From Bacteroidales bacterium UBA1392 (GTDB taxonomy: Bacteria > Bacteroidota > Bacteroidia > Bacteroidales > UBA932): a DNA stretch of 57,231 bases. Shown here piece by piece: positions 8,408 to 18,416 of the stretch. The translations under genes and the position numbers were made by a program. The notes under the pieces are model-generated. The model did not search any database and had not been told where the DNA came from. It saw only the letters and a list, made by a program, of their open reading frames with translations. The stretch spans positions 1 through 57,231 of the forward strand of contig DBQO01000010.1 in assembly GCA_002305275.1 (NCBI GenBank). The letters are read 5' to 3'. Position 1 is the first letter of the stretch; every line of letters starts with the position of its first letter.

Positions 8408-9226
8408 TTACCAGTTTTTTTCTTTCTGTTTTGATTTTAACAAAAGGGCCTTCTCCTTCTTAACCTTCTCCTGTGTCTCCTTTTCTTTCTCCTGAATTGC
8501 CTGAAGCATCTGCTGAGCTGCCTGCGGTGTTATTTTGGGAGGAGGAGTCTGCCCCTGGCTTTGGTCCTGCTTGTTATCATTATTGTCCTTGTTCTGATCT
8601 TGATCTTGATTCTGATCCTGGTCCTGATTCTTGTCCTTATCCTGATCCTTGTTATCTTTCTTATCCCGGTCTTTATTTTGATCCTGGTTTTGATCCTGGT
8701 TTTGATCCTGATCCTGGTTTTGGTCCTGATCTTTGTTTTGATCCTGATTCTGATCCTGATTCTGATCCTGGTTCTGATCCTGATTCTGCTGCTGCTCCTG
8801 CAACATCTTCTGTGCATAAGCCAGATTGGACTTGGTCTCCATATCTCCGGGGTTGCGACGCAACGAATTTTTGAAAGCCTCTATCGCCTCTGCATATTTT
8901 TTCTGACTTAGCAGCGAATTACCCATATTGTGGTAAATGTCGGAACCGCGTTTCCCCTTGCCAAGGGAATCGGCCACTGAAGAGTAGTATTTATCCGCTT
9001 CGGTAAAATTTTCCATACGGAAAAAAGTATTGCCGAGATTGTATCCGGCAGCATTTGAGAGCGAGTCAGCAACCAGTGCCTTTTTGTAGCTAATTTCAGC
9101 CTCCTGGAACTTTTCCTTACGGAAATCTCTGTTGCCCCGGCGTACCTGAGAACGATCACTCTGCGCCAAGGCCGTTGGCACAACCAAAGAGAAAGCAAAT
9201 AGTATCAAAATTATCCTTTTCATCAT
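8408..9226 (-). CDS. batC: BatC-like TPR protein with a Gln-Asp-Asn repeat tract
   Basis: 272 residues. A signal peptide (MKRIILILFAFSLVVPTALAQ) precedes three or four TPR-like motifs at about 25-140 (NAAGYNLGNTFFRMENFTEADKYY, DIYHNMGNSLLSQKKYAEAIEAFKNSL). A long low-complexity tract of QDQN units (about 145-225) comes next, then a charged helical tail. BatC proteins are periplasmic TPR partners of BatB. The start overlaps the batB stop by 4 bases. The acidic, glutamine-rich tract is encoded by a DNA minisatellite and probably varies in length between strains. Confidence 0.85.
   Translation of the reverse strand: MMKRIILILFAFSLVVPTALAQSDRSQVRRGNRDFRKEKFQEAEISYKKALVADSLSNAAGYNLGNTFFRMENFTEADKYYSSVADSLGKGKRGSDIYHNMGNSLLSQKKYAEAIEAFKNSLRRNPGDMETKSNLAYAQKMLQEQQQNQDQNQDQNQDQNQDQNKDQDQNQDQDQNQDQNQDQNKDRDKKDNKDQDKDKNQDQDQNQDQDQNKDNNDNKQDQSQGQTPPPKITPQAAQQMLQAIQEKEKETQEKVKKEKALLLKSKQKEKNW
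8560..8805. repeat. Minisatellite in batC encoding QDQN repeats
   Basis: Tandem hexamer/12-mer variants (on the plus strand GATCCTGGTTCTGATCCTGATTCT and similar) over about 245 bases. All changes keep the batC frame, so the tract grows or shrinks without frameshift. It also opens long spurious reading frames on the opposite strand. Confidence 0.85.
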
Positions 9227-10236
9227 TTATCCTCCATTTTGAACAATTGTCTGCGGCCTTTCTTGCCAGGAATCAGCAGTTCGAGTATTAGGAAAAAGAG
9301 CGCTATACCGAAAAAGTACATATACTGCTCATCAAAATCTTCAAATACCACAGACTGAAACTCCTGCTCATCCATCTCCTTAATATGGTCAATAATAGGG
9401 TTAAGTCCAAATTCGCTGTTACCCGCACGTACATAGAGGCCATTGCCTATACCGGCTATCTGTCTGAGAGTATTTTCATCCAGACGGGTGACCACTATCT
9501 CTCCATTATTGTCCTTTAGCAGCTCTCCTTTCATAGGAATAGGTTTGCCTTCCGGTGATCCGACACCTATACAATAAATCCTGATACCGCTCTCTGCCAC
9601 TGAGCGAGCCACATCCATTACCTCTCCCTCATGATCTTCTCCGTCAGAAATGATAATTATTGCACGGCTATTCTCACTCTGGGTACTAAAACTACGGGCG
9701 GAGGTTGCAATAGCATCTGCCAGCGCCGTGCCCTGTATCGGTACCGAACCTGTGTTAATGCTATTGAGAAATATCTTAGCCGACACATAGTCGGTAGTTA
9801 TCGGGAGCTGGACGAAGGATTGTCCCGCAAATAGAATCAATCCTATACGATCACCGTGGAGACGGTCTACCAGCCGTTCTATTGCAAGTTTTGACCTCTC
9901 GAGACGGTTGGGAGAGTAATCTTCGGCAAGCATCGAGTTGGAGACGTCGAGTGCCACCATCACTTCAACCCCCTTGCTCTGCCTCTCTTTGAGGCGTGCT
10001 CCAAGCTGTGGCCTCACTAGACCCAACACAAAAAAGAACCAGGCAATAGCCAGTAGGGTGATTTTAAGCCACCCCCTGCCTCTCGAAACATCCGGCATCA
10101 GTTTGGATACTAGTGCCGTGTCACCGATTTTAGCAATTCTCCTTTTCTTTATGCGGAGTGAAACTCCGTAGAAAATAAACAGGAAGGGTATGACTAGTAA
10201 CAGGAGCAGATATTCTCCTTGTGCAAGGTGTATCAT
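9223..10236 (-). CDS. batB: BatB-like von Willebrand factor A membrane protein
   Basis: 337 residues. N-terminal membrane helices (about 9-25 and 56-75) precede a VWA domain with the MIDAS motif DVSNSM (residues about 95-100), then LPITTDY and ISDGEDHEG. A final membrane helix (about 308-326) is followed by a basic tail. BatB forms an inner-membrane complex with BatA and BatC, studied for aerotolerance in Bacteroides. It starts one base after the batA stop and overlaps batC by 4 bases. Confidence 0.9.
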   Translation of the reverse strand: MIHLAQGEYLLLLLVIPFLFIFYGVSLRIKKRRIAKIGDTALVSKLMPDVSRGRGWLKITLLAIAWFFFVLGLVRPQLGARLKERQSKGVEVMVALDVSNSMLAEDYSPNRLERSKLAIERLVDRLHGDRIGLILFAGQSFVQLPITTDYVSAKIFLNSINTGSVPIQGTALADAIATSARSFSTQSENSRAIIIISDGEDHEGEVMDVARSVAESGIRIYCIGVGSPEGKPIPMKGELLKDNNGEIVVTRLDENTLRQIAGIGNGLYVRAGNSEFGLNPIIDHIKEMDEQEFQSVVFEDFDEQYMYFFGIALFFLILELLIPGKKGRRQLFKMEDK

Positions 10237-10237
10237 T

Positions 10238-11224
10238 CTATGGTATCCTCCTTATTACAAACAATCTAAGTATTAGTTCAGCTAAAAGAGCCAGCAATGC
10301 TATCGAGGCATACTTCATAAATAATTCCGAATAGATGGGAAAACTATCTACGGTCGTTTTGCTCTTTTCCATAGCATTGATTTCACCATAAATTTCAAGA
10401 AGCTTGGTGTTATCGGTGGCCCTGAAATACTTGCCACCGGTCTGGGCAGCTATCTCCTGAAGGAGCTTTTCGTCAATTTCCACCTCTATATCCTGCAGAC
10501 GAACTCCCCAAGGGGTCATTACCGGATAAGGTGCCGTACCCATCGCTCCAACTCCTATGGTATATACACGTATATTGTAAGTTTTGGCTATCTCCGCTGC
10601 CATCAGGGGGGCTATTTCACCACGGTTATTGACACCATCGGTAAGCAGGATCACTATCTTGCTCTTGGCATCGGAGTCTTTGAGTCGCGCCACCGCCGTA
10701 GCAAGTCCATTGCCAATGGCAGTACCATCCTCGATCAGCCCGGTCTCTATCTCCTTCATAAGATTGATCAATGTCACACGGTCGGTAGTGAGCGGCGACT
10801 GGGTAAAGCTCTCACCTGCAAATACCACTATTCCGATGCGGTCGCTCGGTCTTGAAGCTACGAACTCTATCGCTATATCCTTGGCAGCTCCTATGCGGTC
10901 CGGTTTAAAATCTCGGGCAAGCATAGAAGTGGAGATATCCATTGTAAGCACTATGTCCACACCTTCCGTATCCACAGTTTCGAAAGTCTCCGAGGTGCGT
11001 GGGCGGGCAATGGCAACAATAATGGCAGCAATTGCAATCATCCTCAAAATAAAGGGGAGATGGCGCACTGCTTTTTTGAATGTTCCGCCTTTTACCTTCC
11101 AAGGGGTGGAATTGGAGACAATCATGGAGGGCGAAGAGCCTCTGACTTCCCTCCAAATGTAAAGGGCAATCAGAGGGATGAGTATCAACTCCAGCCAGAG
11201 CAGATATGGATATTCAAAAAACAT
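10238..11224 (-). CDS. batA: BatA-like von Willebrand factor A membrane protein
   Basis: 328 residues. An N-terminal helix and a second membrane segment (about 58-75) are followed by a VWA domain with MIDAS DISTSM (about 96-101), SPLTTDR, and LLTDGVNNRGE. A C-terminal membrane helix is at about 305-322. Same architecture as the downstream batB, from which it probably arose by duplication. It lies 3 bases after the preceding 319-residue gene in the Bat operon. Confidence 0.9.
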   Translation of the reverse strand: MFFEYPYLLWLELILIPLIALYIWREVRGSSPSMIVSNSTPWKVKGGTFKKAVRHLPFILRMIAIAAIIVAIARPRTSETFETVDTEGVDIVLTMDISTSMLARDFKPDRIGAAKDIAIEFVASRPSDRIGIVVFAGESFTQSPLTTDRVTLINLMKEIETGLIEDGTAIGNGLATAVARLKDSDAKSKIVILLTDGVNNRGEIAPLMAAEIAKTYNIRVYTIGVGAMGTAPYPVMTPWGVRLQDIEVEIDEKLLQEIAAQTGGKYFRATDNTKLLEIYGEINAMEKSKTTVDSFPIYSELFMKYASIALLALLAELILRLFVIRRIP

Positions 11225-11227
11225 TAA

Positions 11228-12187
11228 CTACTCCTCCTTTTCTTTTTCGATTTCCTGTAAGAATGTGGCATTGACAAATCTTACTGCCGTAGGGATAGCC
11301 TCCTCATTCTCCCCAATGGAGGGGGTATGCTTGGCAAACTTCACAAAATCAGCCGTTGTAAAGAGTTCTCTAAGGCGTTCCATAAGATTAGGGTCAATCT
11401 CTTTGTCTTTCAGCTCGGCAAACATCTCGTTTGAGGTCTGCTCCATCGCGGCAATGTGATATCTGTCACTGATATATTTGCGCAGAGTATCAGTCACCGC
11501 TGTATAGAATTGCTTATGGCGATTATTTTGCCAAAGTTTCTGACCGCGTATCTTCTCAAGTGAGCGTAATGCTACTATATGAGGGGGATCCTTGACTATC
11601 GGACGCCCGAAGAAGGAACGTCCCTCCCCGGATCTTTTCACAAAACGTACTATAAGCCACACGAGAGCAACCACTATCAGCACAATACCTCCCCAAAGAA
11701 GTATCTCGGAGAAGGTCACCGGATATTTTATCTGTCCCTTTATATCAAAAGGAACGAATGTGGCAGTATCTATCTGTATGGTATTGACATCGAGTATCGG
11801 TCCGTCATATATAAGAGTATCGACAGAGCCGTCAGCCCTCTCTATGTGTACAATCACCGGCGGCAGGAAGTAACTTCCGCTATCGAATACCGTAAGTGTC
11901 ATTCTCCCCTCCACTTCAACTCTTCCTCGCCTGAAAGAAAGGGTATCTATGTGGAATCCCTTGATGGTCTCAACTCCGGGAGCAACAGGATCGTCCGGTC
12001 TTTCTATGTAATAATCTTCTCCTTCGAGTATCCTGACGGGAATACGCCACTCAATCTGGTCTCCTATCAATATGGAATCCTTGCTGAGCACCGATTTGTA
12101 CTGCGGCTCACCGTCATTCTGAGCGAATAGGTTAATTGCACAGAAAAAGAGTGTCAATATGGTCAAAAAATATTTTCTTTTCATCAA
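11228..12187 (-). CDS. Bat-operon membrane protein, DUF4381-like C-terminus
   Basis: 319 residues with a signal peptide (about 1-22, ending NLFAQ). A beta-rich periplasmic part (25-160) resembles a short BatD-like domain (VLSKDSILIGDQIEWRIPV). A single membrane helix lies at about 164-185. The cytoplasmic tail has a helical segment (FYTAVTDTLRKYISDRYHIAAMEQTSNEMF) of the kind found in DUF4381 proteins. It overlaps the DUF58 gene by 4 bases and precedes batA, a usual position in Bacteroidota Bat operons. It probably assembles with BatA/B; no enzymatic motif is visible. Confidence 0.7.
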   Translation of the reverse strand: MMKRKYFLTILTLFFCAINLFAQNDGEPQYKSVLSKDSILIGDQIEWRIPVRILEGEDYYIERPDDPVAPGVETIKGFHIDTLSFRRGRVEVEGRMTLTVFDSGSYFLPPVIVHIERADGSVDTLIYDGPILDVNTIQIDTATFVPFDIKGQIKYPVTFSEILLWGGIVLIVVALVWLIVRFVKRSGEGRSFFGRPIVKDPPHIVALRSLEKIRGQKLWQNNRHKQFYTAVTDTLRKYISDRYHIAAMEQTSNEMFAELKDKEIDPNLMERLRELFTTADFVKFAKHTPSIGENEEAIPTAVRFVNATFLQEIEKEKEE

Positions 12188-13065
12188 GCTCTGTTTTTGA
12201 AAAACGAAATCAGCTCCTTGACATAATCCTGGTTGGTGCTGATGCTGACATTGTCCACCTTATACCTACGCAAAAGATGGATTGTATCTTCGTAAAGCTC
12301 CCTATTCCATTGTGCAAAACTGCTGCGGACTTTGGAGGAAGAGGAGTCTACCCAGATTCCCTGACCGGTCTCTGCATCACGTATTCTTATCAGGCCTACA
12401 TCGGGAATCTCCCTTTCACGAGGATCATATATATTGATTACCGAGAGATCATGACGTCCCGCCGCAATCTTAAGAGCCTCTTCATAACGCGGAGATGCAT
12501 TCGCATCAGTATCCAGCATATCTGAGAGCAAAAATGCCGTACAACGCTTTTTTATGGCGTTAGTAAGATAACGCAGCGCCTCGCCTATGTCGGTACCCTT
12601 CTCCTCCGGTTTGAATTCGAGAATCTCCCTGATAATCCTCAACAAGTGGCTACGCCCCTTCTTTGGAGGAATGAACTTTTCCACCTTGCTGCTGAAAAAG
12701 AGAGCCCCTACCTTATCGTTGTTGATTGATGCAGAAAAAGAGAGTACAGCAGCTATCTCGGCCATCAGATCCTTCTTGGATTTGCCTACCGTACCGAAGG
12801 CCCTTGAGCCGCTCACATCTATCAGAAGCATAACGGTGAGTTCCCTCTCCTCTTCGAAAACCTTGATGTAAGGAGTCCTGAGGCGAGCGGTTACATTCCA
12901 GTCCATACTGCGTACATCGTCGCCATATTGGTACTCGCGTACCTCGCTGAAAGCCATACCACGCCCCTTGAAGGCGGAATGATATTCACCTGCAAAAATC
13001 TGATGAGACAAAGCGCGGGTCTTAATCTCAATTTTCCTAACTTTTTTCAACAAATCCGTCTCCAT
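12184..13065 (-). CDS. DUF58 protein of the MoxR/Bat operon
   Basis: 293 residues, soluble. It has the DUF58 signature FAGEYHSAFKGRGMAFSEVREYQYGDDVRSMDWNVTAR (split here for length: from about residue 24 to 60) followed by a VWA-like fold with DVSGSRAFG. MoxR-DUF58-VWA gene sets are thought to form chaperone systems for metal insertion or complex assembly in the envelope. It lies between moxR (11 bases upstream) and the 319-residue membrane protein, which overlaps its end. Confidence 0.9.
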   Translation of the reverse strand: METDLLKKVRKIEIKTRALSHQIFAGEYHSAFKGRGMAFSEVREYQYGDDVRSMDWNVTARLRTPYIKVFEEERELTVMLLIDVSGSRAFGTVGKSKKDLMAEIAAVLSFSASINNDKVGALFFSSKVEKFIPPKKGRSHLLRIIREILEFKPEEKGTDIGEALRYLTNAIKKRCTAFLLSDMLDTDANASPRYEEALKIAAGRHDLSVINIYDPREREIPDVGLIRIRDAETGQGIWVDSSSSKVRSSFAQWNRELYEDTIHLLRRYKVDNVSISTNQDYVKELISFFKNRA

Positions 13066-13076
13066 CCAATTATCTA

Positions 13077-14069
<993 letters not shown>

Positions 14070-14093
14070 ATATTTATAAATTGAATATTTTTG

Positions 14094-14123
14094 TACTTTT
14101 GTAGTTTGTAACTTACAAAATTA
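14094..14123. promoter_or_regulatory. Divergent promoter region of moxR and truA
   Basis: TACTTTTG at 14094-14101 (plus strand) and TAATTTTG at 14116-14123 (minus strand) both match the -7 consensus. Between them is the perfect palindrome TTTGTAACTTACAAA (14105-14119). The two -7 elements face in opposite directions with the palindrome overlapping both start regions, so one bound protein could affect both. No clear -33 TTTG was found for either. Confidence 0.45.
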
Positions 14124-14137
14124 ATATTTTTTTTCCA

Positions 14138-14899
14138 ATGCGGTTCTTTGTCTCAATCTCTTTCAACGGCGGTGCTTATAGCGGATGGCAGATCCAGAAG
14201 AATGTCATCTCAGTGCAGGCCGTCATGGAGAGGGCACTTACTCTTGCAACCGGAGAGACAATTTCCGTTACCGGCGCCGGAAGAACCGATACCGGGGTCA
14301 ATGCCAAAGGATTCATAGCCCATTTCGACGTTTCTCCTGAATGTTCCAAGAAGCCAAATGAGATATTACGCAAAATAAATGCCATTCTGCCTTCTGACAT
14401 AATTGCTCACAATATTTGTCAGGTTGAAGATGATGCACATGCCCGTTTTGATGCCATTAGCCGCACATACAGATACTATGTACACACCGAAAAGGACCCT
14501 TTTGCCATTTTTTCATATTATTATAGACATCCCCTGGATGTTGAAAGAATGAACGTTGCCGCTAAGCATCTGCTAGGTACAAAGGATTTCTCAAGTTTTG
14601 AAAAGCTCGGCGGTGACAATAAGACATCTGTATGTAGTGTCATTTCGGCTCAGTGGGAAGCGATTGATAAGACTCACCTCTGCTTCTGCGTTACTGCGGA
14701 TCGATTTTTGAGAAATATGGTCAGAGCGATGGTTGGCACACTTTTGGATGTCGGCAGAGGAAAGAGAGAACCCGAATGGGTAGCACAACTGATAGAGGAA
14801 AAAGAGCGCTGCAGGGCAGGACAGTCAGTTCCCGGCCATGCGCTTTTCCTGACGGAGGTCAGATATCCTTATCCGATTTTTGAAAACAATAAAAAATAA
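14138..14899 (+). CDS. truA: tRNA pseudouridine(38-40) synthase TruA
   Basis: 253 residues, the normal TruA length. It starts MRFFVSISFNGGAYSGWQIQ. The catalytic aspartate is in GAGRTDTGVNAKG (about 49-61). Further motifs are HARFDAISRTYRYYV and FLRNMVRAMVGTLLDVGRG. It isomerises U38-U40 of the tRNA anticodon arm. It is followed 14 bases later by exbB. Confidence 0.96.
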   Translation: MRFFVSISFNGGAYSGWQIQKNVISVQAVMERALTLATGETISVTGAGRTDTGVNAKGFIAHFDVSPECSKKPNEILRKINAILPSDIIAHNICQVEDDAHARFDAISRTYRYYVHTEKDPFAIFSYYYRHPLDVERMNVAAKHLLGTKDFSSFEKLGGDNKTSVCSVISAQWEAIDKTHLCFCVTADRFLRNMVRAMVGTLLDVGRGKREPEWVAQLIEEKERCRAGQSVPGHALFLTEVRYPYPIFENNKK

Positions 14900-14913
14900 A
14901 AACAGATACATTT

Positions 14914-15615
14914 ATGCTTTTTACATTTCTACAGACAAGCACTGAAGTGATCGAGGGCACAATTGCCCCGATGCAAGAGAACATGTCATTGATTGATATG
15001 GCAATCAAAGGTGGATGGCTTATGATAGTACTCGCACTACTCTCCATCATAGGCCTATATATTTTCGGTGAAAGATGGTGGGCCATCAGAAGAGCCGGAA
15101 AAATCAGCAAAACCTTTATGAAAGATGTAAACGACTACATCCTGGACGGTAAAATCAAATCAGCTTTGGGTCTTTGCAAAAAAACCTCATCTCCTATTGC
15201 CAGACTGGTTGAGAAAGGGATCGAAAGGATTGACAAACCCCTTACAGACATACAGGCAGCGGTGGAGAATGTTGGCAACCTCGAAGTTGCCAAACTCGAA
15301 AAAAGCCTTCCCTTCCTGGCAACTATAGCGGGTGGCGCACCTATGATCGGATTTCTCGGTACCGTAATGGGTATGATTCAGGCATTCTTCAATATGTCAC
15401 AGGCAGGTAATAACATTGACATCTCCCTTCTCTCGGATGGTATTTATACGGCTATGGTTACTACCGTAGGTGGTCTGATTGTGGGCATTATGGCCTATTT
15501 CGGATATAACTACCTGACTGCAAGGGTATCCGATGTAGTATTCAAGATGGAAAACGTCACCATCGATCTTCTTGATACATTACAGTCCAAACAAGAGGAC
15601 TCCAACCTTTATTGA
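14914..15615 (+). CDS. exbB: ExbB/TolQ-family proton channel (MotA/TolQ/ExbB)
   Basis: 233 residues with three membrane helices at about 33-55, 130-155 and 180-202. The third contains the family segment GIYTAMVTTVGGLIVGIMAYFGYNYL, and the second LPFLATIAGGAPMIGFLGTVMGMI. With ExbD it forms the proton-driven motor that energises TonB. It lies in the order exbB-exbD-tonB, with gaps of 7 and 10 bases. Its likely clients include the SusC-type receptor in this window. Confidence 0.93.
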   Translation: MLFTFLQTSTEVIEGTIAPMQENMSLIDMAIKGGWLMIVLALLSIIGLYIFGERWWAIRRAGKISKTFMKDVNDYILDGKIKSALGLCKKTSSPIARLVEKGIERIDKPLTDIQAAVENVGNLEVAKLEKSLPFLATIAGGAPMIGFLGTVMGMIQAFFNMSQAGNNIDISLLSDGIYTAMVTTVGGLIVGIMAYFGYNYLTARVSDVVFKMENVTIDLLDTLQSKQEDSNLY

Positions 15616-15622
15616 TTAGGAT

Positions 15623-16036
15623 ATGGCCATAAAACGTAAAACCAAGCCGGAAGCCTCTTTTTCAATGTCCTCTATGACGGACATCGTGTTTCTGTTGCTC
15701 TTATTTTTCTTAATAACCTCCACACTGGTCAATCCCAACGCGCTCAAGCTTCTTTTGCCCAAGAGTACAGGTCAGATATCTGCCAAAGCTACGGTGAGTG
15801 TCTCCATAAAGCACTACCCCGAGCAAGGCATGGTTTCCTACCATATCAACGGTAACCAGATACCTGTCCGCTTTGATCAGATCGAGGGAAGTGTCGTAAC
15901 TCTCCTTCAGGGGGAAGATGACCCCACCTTTTCCATCTATGCCGACGAGACAGTTCCCATAAAAGAGGTAGTGGCACTGATGAATATTGCGAAGCGAAAT
16001 AAATTCAAAGTGATAATGGCGACCTCGCCGGAATAA
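15623..16036 (+). CDS. exbD: ExbD/TolR-family biopolymer transporter
   Basis: 137 residues. A short cytoplasmic N-terminus is followed by SMTDIVFLLLLFFLITSTLV, the membrane helix holding the proton-carrying aspartate (about residue 19), and a small periplasmic domain ending VKVIMATSPE-like. Only one exbD is present, whereas many Bacteroidota loci have two. Partner of the adjacent exbB. Confidence 0.93.
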   Translation: MAIKRKTKPEASFSMSSMTDIVFLLLLFFLITSTLVNPNALKLLLPKSTGQISAKATVSVSIKHYPEQGMVSYHINGNQIPVRFDQIEGSVVTLLQGEDDPTFSIYADETVPIKEVVALMNIAKRNKFKVIMATSPE

Positions 16037-16046
16037 TAAACTGAAA

Positions 16047-16802
16047 ATGAACTCTGGAGTCAGAGATGGTAAATCCAATATGTTCGGTATCGGACTGACG
16101 GTGATATTTCATATCGCCCTTCTCTTTATTGGTGTCGGCTCCGGACTCAAATACAACTATCCACCCCCCGAAGAGCAGGCAATCCTAATGGATTTTATCT
16201 CCGAAGAGGAGCTCAAACCCATCGAAGTGGCAGCCGGTGTGGAGCCCAGAGCTCCAAACCCAAATCCTGAAGAGGAGGTAAGGCTCGTGCAACGATCCGA
16301 AGGTCCGGTTGAGGGGAAAAAGAGTAACGAGGCCCTTGAGGCTACTGTCGGTGATGATGGTGATGTTGAGGTACCCGAACCACCCCGCAAGGAGATCAAC
16401 CGCAGGGCTCTATTCTCAGCTGCTGACAATAATAAAAAAGATACTCTTGCACCCCAAACCGCAGAGACTCCTTCAGGCAATCTCACTGCAGGTCATGCGC
16501 AGGGTAACACCAGAGTCGGCTCTACCGACGGAACTCCTTCGGCACGCCTGCAGGGACGCTCCGTTATGGGTTCGCTACCTCTTCCCGAATATTCCGTGCA
16601 GGCTTCCGGTCGAGTAGTGGTAAGAATAATGGTGGATAAAAATGGCAATGTGACCTCTGCACAACCCGGTGTTGCTGGTACTACAGTTACAAACAGAACC
16701 CTTTGGGAGGCGGCAAAGGAAGCCGCACTTAAGGCCAAATTCAATACCAGCAGCACTATCTCCCAAGAGGGCACTATTACCTATATTTTTACACTCAAAT
16801 AA
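16047..16802 (+). CDS. tonB: TonB-family energy transducer
   Basis: 251 residues. A cytoplasmic start precedes one membrane helix (about 13-32). A Pro/Glu-rich periplasmic spacer (PEEQ... PNPNPEEE... VPEPPRKE) follows, then a C-terminal TonB-like domain with VVVRIMVDKNGNVTSAQPG and AALKAKF. It would carry the ExbB/ExbD motor force to outer-membrane receptors. Third gene of the exbB-exbD-tonB set. Confidence 0.88.
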   Translation: MNSGVRDGKSNMFGIGLTVIFHIALLFIGVGSGLKYNYPPPEEQAILMDFISEEELKPIEVAAGVEPRAPNPNPEEEVRLVQRSEGPVEGKKSNEALEATVGDDGDVEVPEPPRKEINRRALFSAADNNKKDTLAPQTAETPSGNLTAGHAQGNTRVGSTDGTPSARLQGRSVMGSLPLPEYSVQASGRVVVRIMVDKNGNVTSAQPGVAGTTVTNRTLWEAAKEAALKAKFNTSSTISQEGTITYIFTLK

Positions 16803-16815
16803 CTCTCTTTTTCAT

Positions 16816-16823
16816 TATATTTG
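16816..16823 (+). promoter_or_regulatory. Candidate -7 promoter element of the glycosidase-like gene
   Basis: TATATTTG matches TAnnTTTG. The predicted start near 16830 rules out the upstream TTG at 16821 and fixes the start of the next gene at the ATG at 16857. The -33 box is poor. Confidence 0.4.
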
Positions 16824-16856
16824 CGAATAATTTATCATTTAACAGCAAATTCCGTA

Positions 16857-18416
16857 ATGAAAAGAGTCCTTTCCACATTCGTAATGCTGGTGATTGTCAC
16901 CGGCGTTTGTTTTTCACAAGAATTGCCAAAACGTGAGTTCCGTGGCGCCTGGCTGCATATTGTAGGCAACCAGCAGATGCGAACCATGACAACGGAAGAG
17001 ATCCAACAGTGGTTTATCAATTCACTGGATAGACTTCAGCAATTGGGCTGCAATGCCATTCTTTTTCAGGTAAGACCTCAGGCAGATGCTTTCTATGAGT
17101 CGGATATAGAGCCCTGGACCCGTTTTCTGACCGGAGAGCAGGGTAAAGCCCCGGACCCCTACTGGGACCCTATGGCATTTTTGATCAAAGAGACTCATGC
17201 GCGCGGAATGGAGTTTCACGCCTGGCTCAATCCATATCGCGTCACTTCCAACGATACAGAGGTACTCCATCCCGACCATCTCTATTTCAAGAAACCTGAG
17301 ATTTTCAAAAGATATGGGAAACAACTCTATTTTGATCCGGGCGAGCCTGAATCCGTTTCCCATACAGTAAAGGTCATAGTGGATATCGTCAATAGATATG
17401 ACGTGGATGCAATTCACTTTGACGACTATTTCTACCCCTATCCGGTACCATACGAGGAATTTCACGATGATGACTCTTTCGTAAAATATGGCAAGACCCA
17501 GGGATTTGAGTATTGGCAAAAGAATGACTGGAGAAGAAATAACGTGGAGACCCTGATGCGGGAAATAAACAGTGCCATCAAAGCCATCAAACCATGGATA
17601 AGGTTTGGCATTTCTCCTTTCGGAATCCACAGAAATCTAAAGGACACCCCCGATGGCAGCGGCAGCAAGACAAACGGCCTCTCCAACTATGAGCAACTTT
17701 TCGCGGATGTTCCGGGTTGGGCTGAAAAAGGCATCATCGACTATATTGTACCCCAACTTTATTGGAAAATCGGTCATCCTGCCGCAGATTACGATGTGCT
17801 TATAAATTGGTGGAACGATAGCAATTTCAAAGGACATCTCTATATAGGACAGAGCATCTCAACATTCAATGAGCCCGACCTCGACAATCCGCAAATGACT
17901 CAGATGCCCAGAAAAATGGAACTCGTACGCACTCTACCCAATGTTGACGGCAACGTATGGTGGCCTGGCTGGACATTGACACCCGCTCCGGTGATCAAAA
18001 CTGAAGGGCAGCGCCGGGAAGCTCCCCACAGAGCCGAACAGGCACCCTCTCTCCCTTTCTCCATTACAGACTCTTTGGAAAATGTATATCAACGCCATCT
18101 TGCTCTTATACCGGCATACACCGATATTGATGCGATTGATCCTAACCCCATAGAGTCCATAAAGATAAAAAGAGGTTCTATCGTATGGGAAGTAGAACCC
18201 ACTGATGATGTAATGCAGGAACCCCACTTTTATGTAGTTTACAGATTTCCGGAAAATGAAGAAATCAATTTGGATGACAGCCAATACATTGTTAAAATCA
18301 CAAAAGATCAGAGCTTCAAACCGGAAGGAAAGCGAGACCGTAGATTCAAATATGTCGTGACAGTGGTGGACAGATGCTGGAACGAAAGCGCAGCATCAAA
18401 AGCGGTTGTTTGGTAG
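16857..18416 (+). CDS. Secreted glycosyl hydrolase-like 10 (DUF187/YngK-type) protein
   Basis: About 519 residues from the ATG at 16857, with signal peptide MKRVLSTFVMLVIVTGVCFS. The sequence REFRGAWLHIVGNQQM, then LGCNAILFQVRPQADAFY, HAWLNPYRV, YDVDAIHFDDYFYPYP and DYIVPQLYW are the signature of the family once called DUF187, a TIM-barrel glycosidase (PFAM GHL10). The C-terminal part (about 430-519) is a small beta domain. The substrate is probably a peptidoglycan or polysaccharide, unproven. Its last 21 bases overlap the convergent lipoprotein gene. Confidence 0.9.
   Translation: MKRVLSTFVMLVIVTGVCFSQELPKREFRGAWLHIVGNQQMRTMTTEEIQQWFINSLDRLQQLGCNAILFQVRPQADAFYESDIEPWTRFLTGEQGKAPDPYWDPMAFLIKETHARGMEFHAWLNPYRVTSNDTEVLHPDHLYFKKPEIFKRYGKQLYFDPGEPESVSHTVKVIVDIVNRYDVDAIHFDDYFYPYPVPYEEFHDDDSFVKYGKTQGFEYWQKNDWRRNNVETLMREINSAIKAIKPWIRFGISPFGIHRNLKDTPDGSGSKTNGLSNYEQLFADVPGWAEKGIIDYIVPQLYWKIGHPAADYDVLINWWNDSNFKGHLYIGQSISTFNEPDLDNPQMTQMPRKMELVRTLPNVDGNVWWPGWTLTPAPVIKTEGQRREAPHRAEQAPSLPFSITDSLENVYQRHLALIPAYTDIDAIDPNPIESIKIKRGSIVWEVEPTDDVMQEPHFYVVYRFPENEEINLDDSQYIVKITKDQSFKPEGKRDRRFKYVVTVVDRCWNESAASKAVVW

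Noticed and set aside
7993..8463. Frame antisense to the BatD-BatE gene
   Set aside because: Shadow of the coding strand; no motif.
8530..8911. Long frames opposite and out of phase with batC, rich in Ile/Leu or Arg/Ile
   Set aside because: They are produced by the hexamer minisatellite; the real protein is on the minus strand with a signal peptide and TPRs.
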